In this document: piece by piece, positions 50,976 through 59,254 of the stretch
Layout: each line of letters opens with the position of its first letter
Numbering within the stretch: the first letter of the stretch is position 1
NCBI RefSeq assembly: GCF_013364235.1
Contig: NZ_CP054919.1
Location: 7,075,728 to 7,139,727, forward strand
DNA from: Kitasatospora sp. NA04385
Lineage (GTDB): Bacteria > Actinomycetota > Actinomycetes > Streptomycetales > Streptomycetaceae
DNA length: 64,000 nt
Reading direction: 5' to 3'
Position numbers and translations under genes: made by a program
The notes under the pieces: generated by a model
Seen by the model: the letters and a program-made list of their open reading frames with translations, nothing else
What the model was told of the DNA's origin: nothing
Database searches by the model: none

Positions 50976-51000
50976 CCGGTATCCGATCGTTGGATACCGG
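50976..51000. promoter_or_regulatory. 9-bp inverted repeat upstream of tatA
   Basis: CCGGTATCC, spacer GATCGTT, GGATACCGG: a perfect dyad of the operator type. A small hairpin (about 50941-50961) before it may end the pafBC transcript, and TACCAT at about 51027-51032 is a possible -10 for tatA. Confidence 0.5.
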
Positions 51001-51084
51001 GTTCCCGCAGCGCCACCCCGAGCGGCTACCATCGCCCGCAGAGGGGGAGCCCTGCCTCCCGGACAAGGAAGGCGGTGCCCGGAG

Positions 51085-51348
51085 ATGAGACTCCTGTCGC
51101 CCGGCTCGCTGCTGCTGGTCACGGTGTTCGCGGTGCTGCTGTTCGGCGGCAAGCGGCTGCCGGACGCGGCGCGGGCGCTCGGCCGGTCGCTGCGGATCCT
51201 CAAGAGCGAGGGCAAGGCGCTGCGCCGGGAGTTCGACTCCGGCCGCGAGGCCGCCGGGCCCGTCGCCCCGGCCGAGCGGAGCGCCGCCGAGCCGGACCGG
51301 GTGGTCAAGTCCGCCCCCGGCGCGTCCCGCACCGACCGGGCCGCCTGA
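51085..51348 (+). CDS. tatA: Twin-arginine translocase subunit TatA
   Basis: 87 residues. Short membrane helix PGSLLLVTVFAVLLF, the FG hinge in LFGGKRLPDAARALGRSL, and an amphipathic helix RILKSEGKALRREFDSGREA, then a polar tail. TatA multimers open the membrane for folded proteins with RR signal peptides, with TatC as receptor. GGAG precedes the ATG. tatC starts 77 bp downstream. The first residues (MRLLSPGSLLLVTV) are typical for actinobacterial TatA. Confidence 0.94.
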   Translation: MRLLSPGSLLLVTVFAVLLFGGKRLPDAARALGRSLRILKSEGKALRREFDSGREAAGPVAPAERSAAEPDRVVKSAPGASRTDRAA

Positions 51349-51424
51349 GCGCCCACCGCCTGAACCCGCAGGTCGGGCTCCCGCACCACTCCGACTACGA
51401 CGAGCGCACGATTCGAGGACCGGG

Positions 51425-52363
51425 TTGAGCAAGACGACCAAAGCGGCCAAGGACCCTGAGGGGCGGATGGCGCTCGCCGACCATCTCCGCGAACTGCGCA
51501 ACCGGGTGGTCAAGGCGCTGCTGGCGATCATCGTCTTCACGATCGTCGCGATGTTCTACCACAAGCGGCTGCTCGACTTCCTGATCGCGCCGCTGCCCGC
51601 CTGCGGTCCGGACGGCAAGCCGACCGGCGGCATGGACCACTGCGCCGAGATCTCCAACATCGGCCTGACCACGCCGTTCACGGTCATGCTGAAGGTCAGC
51701 CTCACGGCCGGCGTGGTGGCCGCCACCCCGGTGTGGCTGTACCAGCTGTGGAAGTTCGTCGCCCCCGGCCTGCACCGGCACGAGCGGCGCTACTCGGTCA
51801 CCTTCCTGGCCGTCGGCACCCCGCTGTTCCTGGCCGGCGCGGTGCTCGCGTACGTGGTCATGCCGGTCACCGCGCAGATGCTGATCAGCTTCATCGCGGA
51901 CGGCGTCACCTCGATCGTGCCGGTCGAGGACTACCTCGACCTGATCACCCGCATGGTGCTGGTGTTCGGCGCGGGCTTCGAGCTGCCGCTGTTCCTGGTG
52001 ATGCTCAACCTGGTCGGGGTGCTCACCGGCAAGCGGCTGCTCGGCTGGTGGCGCGCGATGGTCATGGGCATCACGGTGTTCGCGGCCTTCGCCACCCCGT
52101 CCGCCGACCCGCTGTCGATGCTGGCGCTGGCCGCGCCGATCTGGGCGCTGTACTTCCTGGCGGTCGGCATCTCGCTGATGAACGACAGGCGCAAGGCGGC
52201 CCGCAACCCCGACGCCGGGCTGAGCGACGAGGAGGCCTCCGAGGTCGACCTGACGGTCGAGTCGGTGGAGGGCGCCGAGTCGGTCGGCGGGGTCGAGCGG
52301 GTGGAGGCCTCGGCGCCGATCCCGGCCTCGCGCCGCGACCAGATCGACGACGACATCACCTGA
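51425..52363 (+). CDS. tatC: Twin-arginine translocase subunit TatC
   Basis: 312 residues with six membrane helices, TTG start. The N-terminus RMALADHLRELRNRVVKALL holds the conserved HLRELRxR signal-peptide-binding motif with Glu. Further landmarks are TTPFTVMLKVSLTAGVVAAT and FVAPGLHRHERR. The C-terminal 70 residues are acidic and disordered (EEASEVDLTVESVEGAESVG), longer than in enteric TatC. It acts with TatA and a TatB encoded elsewhere. A strong terminator closes the unit before the hydroxyproline cluster. Confidence 0.96.
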   Translation: MSKTTKAAKDPEGRMALADHLRELRNRVVKALLAIIVFTIVAMFYHKRLLDFLIAPLPACGPDGKPTGGMDHCAEISNIGLTTPFTVMLKVSLTAGVVAATPVWLYQLWKFVAPGLHRHERRYSVTFLAVGTPLFLAGAVLAYVVMPVTAQMLISFIADGVTSIVPVEDYLDLITRMVLVFGAGFELPLFLVMLNLVGVLTGKRLLGWWRAMVMGITVFAAFATPSADPLSMLALAAPIWALYFLAVGISLMNDRRKAARNPDAGLSDEEASEVDLTVESVEGAESVGGVERVEASAPIPASRRDQIDDDIT

Positions 52364-52392
52364 TGAAGCGCCGATCGGCTGATCGGCCGAGC

Positions 52393-52438
52393 CGTCGGAC
52401 GGCCCCGGACTACTGCGGTCCGGGGCCGTCCGGCGTTT
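52393..52438 (+). terminator. Terminator of the tatAC unit
   Basis: 18-bp stem (52393-52410 with 52418-52435, one G-T pair), 7-nt loop, followed by TTT. Confidence 0.85.
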
Positions 52439-52520
52439 CCGGGGGCGTTTCCGGGTGCGTTTCGGGGGGCGGGGTCCGTGCTGGTGGGGAGGGCTCGGGG
52501 TCTTGCCCGGGGTTCTGGCC

Positions 52521-52529
52521 ATGTGACAT
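52521..52529. promoter_or_regulatory. ATGTGACAT dyad ahead of the dehydrogenase operon
   Basis: ATGT-G-ACAT, 10 bp before the GTG of the first dehydrogenase gene and next to TATTAC. Similar TGT(n)ACA dyads occur at two other promoters of this cluster, so it is a candidate GntR operator. Confidence 0.45.
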
Positions 52530-52538
52530 ATTACTGAG

Positions 52539-53702
52539 GTGCTCAAGCGAACCCCCTACGACGTCGTGGTGGTCGGCGCCGGCGTCGTCGGCGCCGCCTG
52601 CGCCCACTACGCGGCCCGGGCCGGCCTGAAGGTCGCCGTGGTGGACCGCGGCCCGGTGGCCGGCGGGACCACCGGCGCCGGCGAAGGCAACCTGCTGGTC
52701 TCCGACAAGGGGCCCGGGCCGGAACTCGACCTCGCGCTGCTCTCCGCCCGGCTGTGGCGCGAGCTCGCCGAAGAACTCGGCGAACGCGTCGAGTACGAGC
52801 CCAAGGGCGGCCTGGTGGTCGCCTCCGCGCCCGCCGGGCTCGACCTGCTGCACGGCTTCGCCGCCGAGCAGCGCGCCGCCGGCGTGCAGGCCGTCCCGGT
52901 CGCCGCCGACGAGCTGCGCACCCTCGAACCGCACCTCGCCGAGGACCTGCCCGGCGGCTGCCTGTACCCGCAGGACGCCCAGGTGCAGCCCGCGCTGGCC
53001 GCCGCCCACCTGCTGCGCGCCTCCGGCGCCGACCGGTACCTCGGCGAGGCCGTCACCGGCCTGCTGCGCGGCCCCGGCGGCACCGTCACCGGGGTGCGCA
53101 CCGCCCGCCGCGACCTCGCCGCCGGTGCGGTCGTCAACGCGGCGGGGACGTGGGGCGGGGAGCTCGCGGAACTGGCGGGCGTACGGCTGCCGGTGCTGCC
53201 CCGGCGCGGCTTCGTGCTGGTCACCGAACCGCTGCCGCGGATCGTCCGGCACAAGGTCTACGCCGCCGACTACGTCGCCGACGTGGCCTCCGGCGCGGCC
53301 GACCTGCAGTCCTCCGCCGTGGTCGAGGGCACCCCCGCCGGGCCGGTGCTGATCGGCGCCAGCCGGGAGCGGGTGGGCTTCGACCGCACGCTCGACCCCG
53401 CGGTGCTGCACCGGCTCGCCGCCCAGGCGGCCGCGCTCTTCCCGGTGCTGCGCACCGTCCAGGTCCAGCGCTCCTACCGGGGCTTCCGGCCCTACCTGCC
53501 CGACCACCTGCCCGCGATCGGGCGCGACGCCCGGGTGCCCGGCCTCTACCACGCCTGCGGGCACGAGGGCGCGGGCATCGGCCTCGCCCCCGCCACCGGG
53601 CTGCTGATCAGCCGCCAGCTCACCGGGGCCGATCCGGCCTTCGACCTGGCGCCGTTCCGGCCCGAGCGGTTCGCGGACGCGGACGCGGAGGGGGAGTCGT
53701 GA
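52539..53702 (+). CDS. FAD-dependent oxidoreductase, probable D-hydroxyproline dehydrogenase beta subunit
   Basis: 387 residues of the DAO/sarcosine-oxidase-beta type. FAD site YDVVVVGAGVVGAACAHYAA, then GPVAGGTTGAGEGNLLVSDK, and the C-terminal GLYHACGHEGAGIGLAPATG. It should oxidise cis-4-hydroxy-D-proline to Delta1-pyrroline-4-hydroxy-2-carboxylate and pass electrons to the Fe-S subunits encoded next. No clear Shine-Dalgarno precedes the GTG, so translation may be near-leaderless. Substrate assignment comes from the cluster (epimerase, deaminase, semialdehyde dehydrogenase); sarcosine or another D-amino acid would be the alternative. Confidence 0.85.
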   Translation: MLKRTPYDVVVVGAGVVGAACAHYAARAGLKVAVVDRGPVAGGTTGAGEGNLLVSDKGPGPELDLALLSARLWRELAEELGERVEYEPKGGLVVASAPAGLDLLHGFAAEQRAAGVQAVPVAADELRTLEPHLAEDLPGGCLYPQDAQVQPALAAAHLLRASGADRYLGEAVTGLLRGPGGTVTGVRTARRDLAAGAVVNAAGTWGGELAELAGVRLPVLPRRGFVLVTEPLPRIVRHKVYAADYVADVASGAADLQSSAVVEGTPAGPVLIGASRERVGFDRTLDPAVLHRLAAQAAALFPVLRTVQVQRSYRGFRPYLPDHLPAIGRDARVPGLYHACGHEGAGIGLAPATGLLISRQLTGADPAFDLAPFRPERFADADAEGES

Positions 53703-54015
53703 GCCCGGACCGGCGGGAGCGCGGCGGCGCGGCGCGGGCCCCGGGCGGCGCGGCTCGGGACGGCGGGCGGGGAGCGAGGGCCGCCGGGCGGGGCGCGGCG
53801 CGCCGAGCGCGGGAGGACCGGTTCGCGCTGCTCGGCGGGGCCCTCCTGCCCGGCGGGCGGAGCCTGCGCGGGCCGGTGCCGCGACCGGCGCGCGGTGCGC
53901 GGGTCGCGGCGGGGCCGACCGGCCGGGGCGGGGGCGGGCGGGACGGGCTCCCGGTCGGGGCGTCGGGCGGGGAGTCGGCCGGACGGTACGCAATGCGTGA
54001 AGGCGAGGAGTAGCG
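53703..54015. other. 313-bp G/C-extreme gap inside the dehydrogenase gene set
   Basis: An open frame (53699-54013, 104 codons) starts with GTGA overlapping the stop of the previous gene, but its product is almost only Arg, Gly, Ala and Pro, and no family is recognised. I do not call it a gene. An ACGCAATGCGT palindrome (53988-53998) and GAAGGCGAGGAG precede the next start. Confidence 0.5.
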
Positions 54016-54324
54016 ATGGACCCGCTCGACCTGGTGGGGGCCGAACCCGGCCCCGCCCGCACCATCCTGTTCGACGGCCGCCCGGTGCCCGCGCTGCCCG
54101 GCCGGACGCTGGCCGCCGCGCTGTGGGCCGACGGCGTGCTCGCCTGGCGCACCACCCGGGGCGGGGGCCGTCCGCGCGGCGCGTTCTGCGGGATCGGCCA
54201 GTGCTTCGACTGCCTGGCCACCGTCAACGGCCGCCCCAACCAGCGCCTGTGCCTGCTGCCCGCCGAGCACGGCGACACCGTCACCACCCAGGAGGGCCAC
54301 GGCCGTGCCGACCTCGACGTCTGA
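54016..54324 (+). CDS. (2Fe-2S)-binding small subunit of the D-hydroxyproline dehydrogenase
   Basis: 102 residues. Plant-ferredoxin-like [2Fe-2S] motif CX4CX2CX12C in GAFCGIGQCFDCLATVNG and QRLCLLP. It begins with a beta-grasp strand (RTILFDGRPVPALPGRTLAA). It matches the small (gamma, HcnA/SoxX-like) subunits of heteromeric D-hydroxyproline, opine and sarcosine dehydrogenases and relays electrons between the two flavin subunits. GAGGAG precedes the ATG, and its stop overlaps the next gene by 20 bp. Confidence 0.88.
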   Translation: MDPLDLVGAEPGPARTILFDGRPVPALPGRTLAAALWADGVLAWRTTRGGGRPRGAFCGIGQCFDCLATVNGRPNQRLCLLPAEHGDTVTTQEGHGRADLDV

Positions 54325-55723
54325 ACCGGGCGACGGCTCCGGAGCGGTGTACGACCTCGCGGTGGTCGGCGCCGGCCCCGCCGGACTGGCCGCGGCCGAC
54401 GCCGCCGCCGGGTTCGGCCTGCGGGTCGCGCTGGTGGACGCCGGCAGCCGGCTCGGCGGCCAGTACTACCGGCACCCCGGGCCCGAACTGGGCGCGGCCC
54501 GCCCCGGGAAGCTGCACCACGGCTGGGCGGTCTTCGCCCGGCTGTGCGAACGGCTGGCGGCCTCGCCGCTGGTCGACCACCTGGCCGGCCACCACGTGTG
54601 GGCGGTCGAGGCGGGCGTCCCCGGCGAGCAGGGGCGCCCCTGGCGCCTGCACGCCACCCGCGGTCCCGGGGCGGCGGACCGGGCCGCCGTCCCGGCCCGC
54701 GCCGTCCTGCTGGCCACCGGCGCCCACGAGCGGCACCTGCCCTTCCCCGGCTGGACGCTGCCCGGCGTGGTGACCGCGGGTGGTGCACAGGCGATGCTCA
54801 AGTCCTCGCTGGTGCTGCCCGGCCGCCGGGTCGTGGTGTCCGGCAGCGGCCCGCTGCTGCTGGCCGCCGCCTCCTCGCTGGTCTCGGCCGGGGCGAAGGT
54901 CCCCGCGATCGTGGAGGCCACCTCCTACCTCGGCTACGCGCGGGGCCTGCCGGTGCTGGCCGGCAACCCGGCGAAGCTGGCCGAGGGCGCCTCGCACGGC
55001 GCCAGGCTGCTGCGGCACGGCGTGCGGCTGCGCCGCGGCAGCGCCGTGGTCGAGGCGCACGGCACCGACCGGGTCACCGCCGTGACGGTGGCCCGGCTGG
55101 ACGCCCGGTGGAAGCCGGTGCCCGGCAGCGGGCGGCGGATCGCCTGCGACGCGCTGGCGATCGGGCACGGTCTCGTCCCGCAGATCGAACTGGCCGCCGA
55201 GCTGGGCGCCGAGACGGTCACCGGGCCGGACGGCGCGGTCGCCCTGAAGGTCGACGCCGAGCAGCGCACCAGCGTGCCCGGGCTGTGGGCGGCGGGGGAG
55301 ACCTGCGGCGTCGGCGGCGCGGACCTGGCGCTGGCCGAGGGCGTGCTGGCCGCCCACGCGGTGGCCGGGCGCCCGGCGCCCGCCCGGGAGACGGCCGTCC
55401 GGCGGCGGCGGCGCGCGTTCGCCGCGCTGATGGCCGCCGCGCACGTGCCCGGGCCGGACTGGACCGGCTGGGTCACCGACGACACCGACGTCTGCCGGTG
55501 CGAGGAAGTCCCGGCGGGGGAGATCCGGGCGGCCGTCGAGGAGCTCGGCGCCGGTGACGCCCGGACGGTCAAGCTGCTCACCCGGGCCGGGATGGGCTGG
55601 TGCCAGGGCCGGATGTGCGGGCCCGCGGTGGCCCGCCTGTCCGGCGGGGGCGCCGGGCGGCCGGACAGCCGCCCGCTGTCCTGCCCGGTGCCGCTGGCGC
55701 AGCTGGCCGAGCCCCGGGACTAG
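54305..55723 (+). CDS. FAD/NAD(P)-type alpha subunit of the D-hydroxyproline dehydrogenase
   Basis: 472 residues. FAD site YDLAVVGAGPAGLAAADAAA, second nucleotide motif RRVVVSGSGPLLLAAASSLV, and CGVGGADLALAEGVLAAHAV at the C-terminal FAD strand. The end carries a BFD-like 2Fe-2S domain with four Cys (VCRCEEVPAG and GWCQGRMCGP). Together with the small and beta subunits it should form the membrane-linked heteromeric dehydrogenase. The start overlaps the 2Fe-2S gene, a sign of tight coupling. Similar subunits serve opine oxidases, so the substrate rests on context. Confidence 0.88.
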   Translation: MPTSTSEPGDGSGAVYDLAVVGAGPAGLAAADAAAGFGLRVALVDAGSRLGGQYYRHPGPELGAARPGKLHHGWAVFARLCERLAASPLVDHLAGHHVWAVEAGVPGEQGRPWRLHATRGPGAADRAAVPARAVLLATGAHERHLPFPGWTLPGVVTAGGAQAMLKSSLVLPGRRVVVSGSGPLLLAAASSLVSAGAKVPAIVEATSYLGYARGLPVLAGNPAKLAEGASHGARLLRHGVRLRRGSAVVEAHGTDRVTAVTVARLDARWKPVPGSGRRIACDALAIGHGLVPQIELAAELGAETVTGPDGAVALKVDAEQRTSVPGLWAAGETCGVGGADLALAEGVLAAHAVAGRPAPARETAVRRRRRAFAALMAAAHVPGPDWTGWVTDDTDVCRCEEVPAGEIRAAVEELGAGDARTVKLLTRAGMGWCQGRMCGPAVARLSGGGAGRPDSRPLSCPVPLAQLAEPRD

Positions 55724-55746
55724 CGCCCCGCCGGGTGGCGGGCCCC

Positions 55747-55785
55747 TTGTGGACCCCGCTCGCCCACTTATAAAATGTCACACAT
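55747..55785 (+). promoter_or_regulatory. Promoter and operator of the deaminase operon
   Basis: TTGTGG (55747-55752), 16-bp spacer and TATAAA (55769-55774). ATGT-CAC-ACAT (55775-55785) lies directly over the predicted start site, where a repressor would block transcription. Confidence 0.65.
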
Positions 55786-55804
55786 CATATCAAGGGAGAC
55801 CCCC

Positions 55805-56713
55805 GTGACCCGCACCCCCCACGACCCCGCCCGTCCCTGGCGCGGCATCATGGTCGCCACCACCCTGCCCTTCCGTGACGACCTCACGGTGGACTACGAC
55901 GCCTACGCCGAGCACGTCCGCTGGCTGATCGACAACGGCTGCGACGGCGTCGTCCCCAACGGCTCGCTCGGCGAGTACCAGACCCTCACCCCGGAGGAGC
56001 GCGCCAAGGTCGTCACCACCGCCGTCGAGGCGGCCGGCGACGGCGCCCGGGTGATGCCCGGCGTGGCCGCCTACGGCAGCGCGGAGTCCCTCCGCTGGAC
56101 CGAGCAGGCCGCCGAGGCCGGTGCCGGGTCGGTGCTGCTGCTCCCGCCGAACGCCTACCGCGCCGACCACGCCGCGGTGCGCGCCCACTACGCCGAGGTC
56201 GCCCGGGTCGGTGTGCCGGTCGTCGCGTACAACAACCCGATCGACACCAAGGTCGACCTCGTCCCCCCGCTGCTCGCCCAACTGCACGCCGAGGGCTCGA
56301 TCGTCGCGGTCAAGGAGTTCTCCGGGGACGTCCGCCGGGCCTACGAGATCGGCGAGCTGGCCCCCGGGCTCGACCTGCTGATCGGCGCCGACGACGTGCT
56401 GCTGGAGCTGGCCCTCGCGGGGGCCGTCGGCTGGATCGCCGGTTACCCGAACGCGCTGCCCGCCGCCGGCGCCGAGCTGTACCACGCCGCCGTCTCCGGC
56501 GACCTGGCCACCGCCGTCCCGCTCTACAAGTCGCTGCACCCGCTGCTGCGCTGGGACTCCAAGACCGAGTTCGTGCAGTCCATCAAGCTCTCCATGGACC
56601 TCGCCGGCCGCCGGGGCGGCCCGACCCGGGCCCCGCGCCTGCCGCTCGTCCCGGAGACCGAGGCCGCGGTGCGCGCCGCGACCGGGAAGGCGCTGGCCGA
56701 GGGCCACCGCTGA
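55805..56713 (+). CDS. DHDPS-family deaminase (probable pyrroline-4-hydroxy-2-carboxylate deaminase)
   Basis: 302 residues, class I aldolase-type barrel of the dihydrodipicolinate synthase family. Landmarks are VVPNGSLGEYQTLTPEE, VVAYNNPIDTKVDL (catalytic Tyr) and IVAVKEFSGD (Schiff-base Lys). In hydroxyproline clusters this family converts Delta1-pyrroline-4-hydroxy-2-carboxylate to alpha-ketoglutarate semialdehyde plus ammonia. True DHDPS is unlikely given the neighbours. GTG start after AAGGGAGACC. Confidence 0.87.
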   Translation: MTRTPHDPARPWRGIMVATTLPFRDDLTVDYDAYAEHVRWLIDNGCDGVVPNGSLGEYQTLTPEERAKVVTTAVEAAGDGARVMPGVAAYGSAESLRWTEQAAEAGAGSVLLLPPNAYRADHAAVRAHYAEVARVGVPVVAYNNPIDTKVDLVPPLLAQLHAEGSIVAVKEFSGDVRRAYEIGELAPGLDLLIGADDVLLELALAGAVGWIAGYPNALPAAGAELYHAAVSGDLATAVPLYKSLHPLLRWDSKTEFVQSIKLSMDLAGRRGGPTRAPRLPLVPETEAAVRAATGKALAEGHR

Positions 56714-56810
56714 CCACCCGGTGAGAGCGGTCCGGACCGGCCCGGGGGGAGCCGGTCCGGACCTCCGCCCCTTCCCGACCCGCCGTCAGTTGACTGGAGA
56801 GAGCACCGCG

Positions 56811-57818
56811 ATGCGGACCCGTCACGTCTTCCACGCCGTCGACTCGCACACCGAGGGCATGCCCACCCGGGTGATCACCGGCGGCTTCGGCACGATCCCC
56901 GGCGCCACCATGGCCGAGCGGCGCACCCACTTCCAGCGGCACCTCGACGGGTTCCGCACGCTGCTGATGTACGAACCGCGCGGCCACTCCGCGATGAGCG
57001 GCGCGATCCTGCAGCCGCCCACCCGGCCGGACGCCGACTTCGGGGTGCTGTACATCGAGGTCTCCGGGCTGCTGCCGATGTGCGGCCACGGCACGATCGG
57101 CGTCGCCACCGTGCTGGTGGAGACCGGCATGGTGCCGGTGGTCGAGCCGGTCACCACCGTCCGGCTGGACACCCCCGCCGGGCTGGTGGTCGCCGAGGTG
57201 CGGGTGACGGACGGCGCCGCCGTCGGCGTCACCATCCGGAACGTGCCCTCGTACTCCGCCGCGCTGGACCGGAAGCTGGCGGTGCCCGGCCGCGGGACGG
57301 TCACCTACGACCTCGCGTACGGCGGCAACTACTACGCCATCCTGCCGCTGGAGCAGCTCGGGCTGCCGTTCGAGCGCGGGCGCAAGGACGACATCCTGGC
57401 CGCCGGGCTGGCCGTGATGGAGGCGATCAACGCCTCCGAGCAGCACCGACCGGTGCACCCCGAGGACCCGTCCATCCACGGCTGCCACCACGTCCAGCTG
57501 CTCGCGCCCGGCTCCGACGCGGTGCACTCGCGGCACGCGATGGCCATCCACCCCGGCTGGTTCGACCGCTCGCCCTGCGGGACGGGCACCTCCGCGCGGA
57601 TGGCGCAGCTGCACGCGCGCGGCGAACTGGCGATCGGCGCGGACTTCCGCAACGACTCCTTCATCGGGACGACCTTCACCGGCCGCCTGGTCGAGGAGAC
57701 CACGGTGGCCGGCCTGCCCGCCGTCGTGCCGACCGTCACCGGCCGGGCCTGGGTGACCGGCACTGCCCAGTACTTCCTCGACCCGACCGACCCGTTCCCG
57801 GCCGGTTTCCTGCTGTAG
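56811..57818 (+). CDS. Proline racemase family, probable 4-hydroxyproline 2-epimerase
   Basis: 335 residues. The two catalytic Cys are both present: C91 in LLPMCGHGTIGVAT and C256 in RSPCGTGTSARM. The entry strand is HAVDSHTEGMPTRVITGGFG. A Cys/Cys pair means epimerase or racemase rather than dehydratase. It should turn trans-4-hydroxy-L-proline into cis-4-hydroxy-D-proline, the substrate of the dehydrogenase encoded upstream. GGAGAGAG lies before the ATG. Start and length fit the family. Confidence 0.88.
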   Translation: MRTRHVFHAVDSHTEGMPTRVITGGFGTIPGATMAERRTHFQRHLDGFRTLLMYEPRGHSAMSGAILQPPTRPDADFGVLYIEVSGLLPMCGHGTIGVATVLVETGMVPVVEPVTTVRLDTPAGLVVAEVRVTDGAAVGVTIRNVPSYSAALDRKLAVPGRGTVTYDLAYGGNYYAILPLEQLGLPFERGRKDDILAAGLAVMEAINASEQHRPVHPEDPSIHGCHHVQLLAPGSDAVHSRHAMAIHPGWFDRSPCGTGTSARMAQLHARGELAIGADFRNDSFIGTTFTGRLVEETTVAGLPAVVPTVTGRAWVTGTAQYFLDPTDPFPAGFLL

Positions 57819-57874
57819 CGCCCGCCCGTCGTCCGGCGCCGCGTCAACTCCCCTCCTGCGAAAGGCAATCGAGC

Positions 57875-59254
57875 ATGACCACCATCGACTCGTACAACCC
57901 CGCCGACCCCGACGACCTGGTGGTCTCGGTGCCGTCGACGGACGCCGCCGGCGTCACCGCGGCGCTCGCGGGCGCGCGCGGGGCGCAGCGCGACTGGTGG
58001 GCGCTGGGGGCGGCCGGGCGGTCGCTGGCGCTGACCCGGGCCGCCGCGGCGATCGAGGCGGCCGCCGACGAGCTGGTCGAGCTGGTGGTCCGCGAGGTCG
58101 GCAAGCCGGTCGCCGAGGCCCGCGGAGAGGTCGCCCGCACCGTGGCGATCTGGCGCTACTACGCGCAGGCCCCGTTCGCCCCGGCCGGCGAGGTGCACGA
58201 GCCGGCCGCCGGCCCGGGCCTGCTGCTCACCCGCCGCCGCCCGTACGGGGTGGCCGGGCTGATCACGCCGTGGAACTTCCCGCTGGCGATCCCGGCCTGG
58301 AAGGCCGCGCCCGCGCTGGCCGTCGGCAACGCCGTGGTGCTCAAGCCGTCCTCCGAGGCGGTGGCCTGCGCGCTGCGGCTGGCCGAGCTGGCCGGCCTGC
58401 CCGAGGGCGTGCTCACGGTGGTGCCGGGCGGTGCCGGGGCGGGGACGGCACTGATCGGCGGCGCCGACGTCGTCTCCTTCACCGGCTCCACCCCGGTGGG
58501 CCGCTCGGTGATCGCGGCGGCGACCGGGCGCGGCATCCCGGTGCAGGCCGAGATGGGCGGCCTGAACGCCGCCCTCGTCCTCCCGGACGCCGACATCGCG
58601 CAGGCCGCCGCCCACCTGGCGAACGCCATCGCGGGCTACGCGGGCCAGAAGTGCACCGCCACCAGCCGGGTGATCGCCGTCGGCGACGCGTACGAGCCGC
58701 TCGCCGAGGCGCTGGCCGGGGCGCTCGCCCGGACCCCCGCCGCCGACCCGTCCGCGCCGGGCACCTGCTGCGGGCCGGTGATCAACCGGCAGGCGCTGGA
58801 GCGGCTGACCGACGCCGTCGACACCGCCCGCGCGGGCGGCGCCACCGTGCTGGCCGGCGGCGCGCGGGCCGAGCGGGCCGGCTGGTTCCTGGAACCGACC
58901 CTGGTCGAGGGCGTCCCCGCCGGGCACCCGCTGCTGGCGGAGGAGTTCTTCGGCCCGCTCGCCGTGCTGGTGCCCGCCGCCGACCTGGACGAGGCGATCG
59001 CGCTGGCCAACGACACCCGGCACAGCCTGTCCACCTCCGTGCACTCGCGCAGCCTGGACACCGCGCTGGCCGCCGCCGACCGCCTGGACGCGGGCATGAT
59101 CCGGATCAACGCGCCCTCCAGCGGCGTCGACTTCCACCTGCCGTTCGGCGGCGCCAAGGGCGCCTCGTACGGCTCCCGCGAGCAGGGCCGGGCCGCGCTC
59201 GACTTCTACACCGCCTCCCGCACCGTCAGCGTGCTGCCCGCCGGGGAGCACTGA
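57875..59254 (+). CDS. Aldehyde dehydrogenase (probable alpha-ketoglutarate semialdehyde dehydrogenase)
   Basis: 459 residues. NAD(P)-site strand GVAGLITPWNFPLAIPAWKA and VVLKPSSE; catalytic Glu in VQAEMGGLNAALV and catalytic Cys in GYAGQKCTATSRV. The usual ELGGK motif is altered to EMGGL. It should oxidise alpha-ketoglutarate semialdehyde to alpha-ketoglutarate, which feeds the TCA cycle. Its stop shares one base with the start of the next gene (TGATG). GAAAGG precedes the ATG. Confidence 0.88.
   Translation: MTTIDSYNPADPDDLVVSVPSTDAAGVTAALAGARGAQRDWWALGAAGRSLALTRAAAAIEAAADELVELVVREVGKPVAEARGEVARTVAIWRYYAQAPFAPAGEVHEPAAGPGLLLTRRRPYGVAGLITPWNFPLAIPAWKAAPALAVGNAVVLKPSSEAVACALRLAELAGLPEGVLTVVPGGAGAGTALIGGADVVSFTGSTPVGRSVIAAATGRGIPVQAEMGGLNAALVLPDADIAQAAAHLANAIAGYAGQKCTATSRVIAVGDAYEPLAEALAGALARTPAADPSAPGTCCGPVINRQALERLTDAVDTARAGGATVLAGGARAERAGWFLEPTLVEGVPAGHPLLAEEFFGPLAVLVPAADLDEAIALANDTRHSLSTSVHSRSLDTALAAADRLDAGMIRINAPSSGVDFHLPFGGAKGASYGSREQGRAALDFYTASRTVSVLPAGEH

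Noticed and set aside
53699..54013. 104-codon frame with GTGA overlap between dehydrogenase subunits
   Set aside because: Almost only Arg, Gly, Ala and Pro; no family; reported as an oddity, not as a gene.
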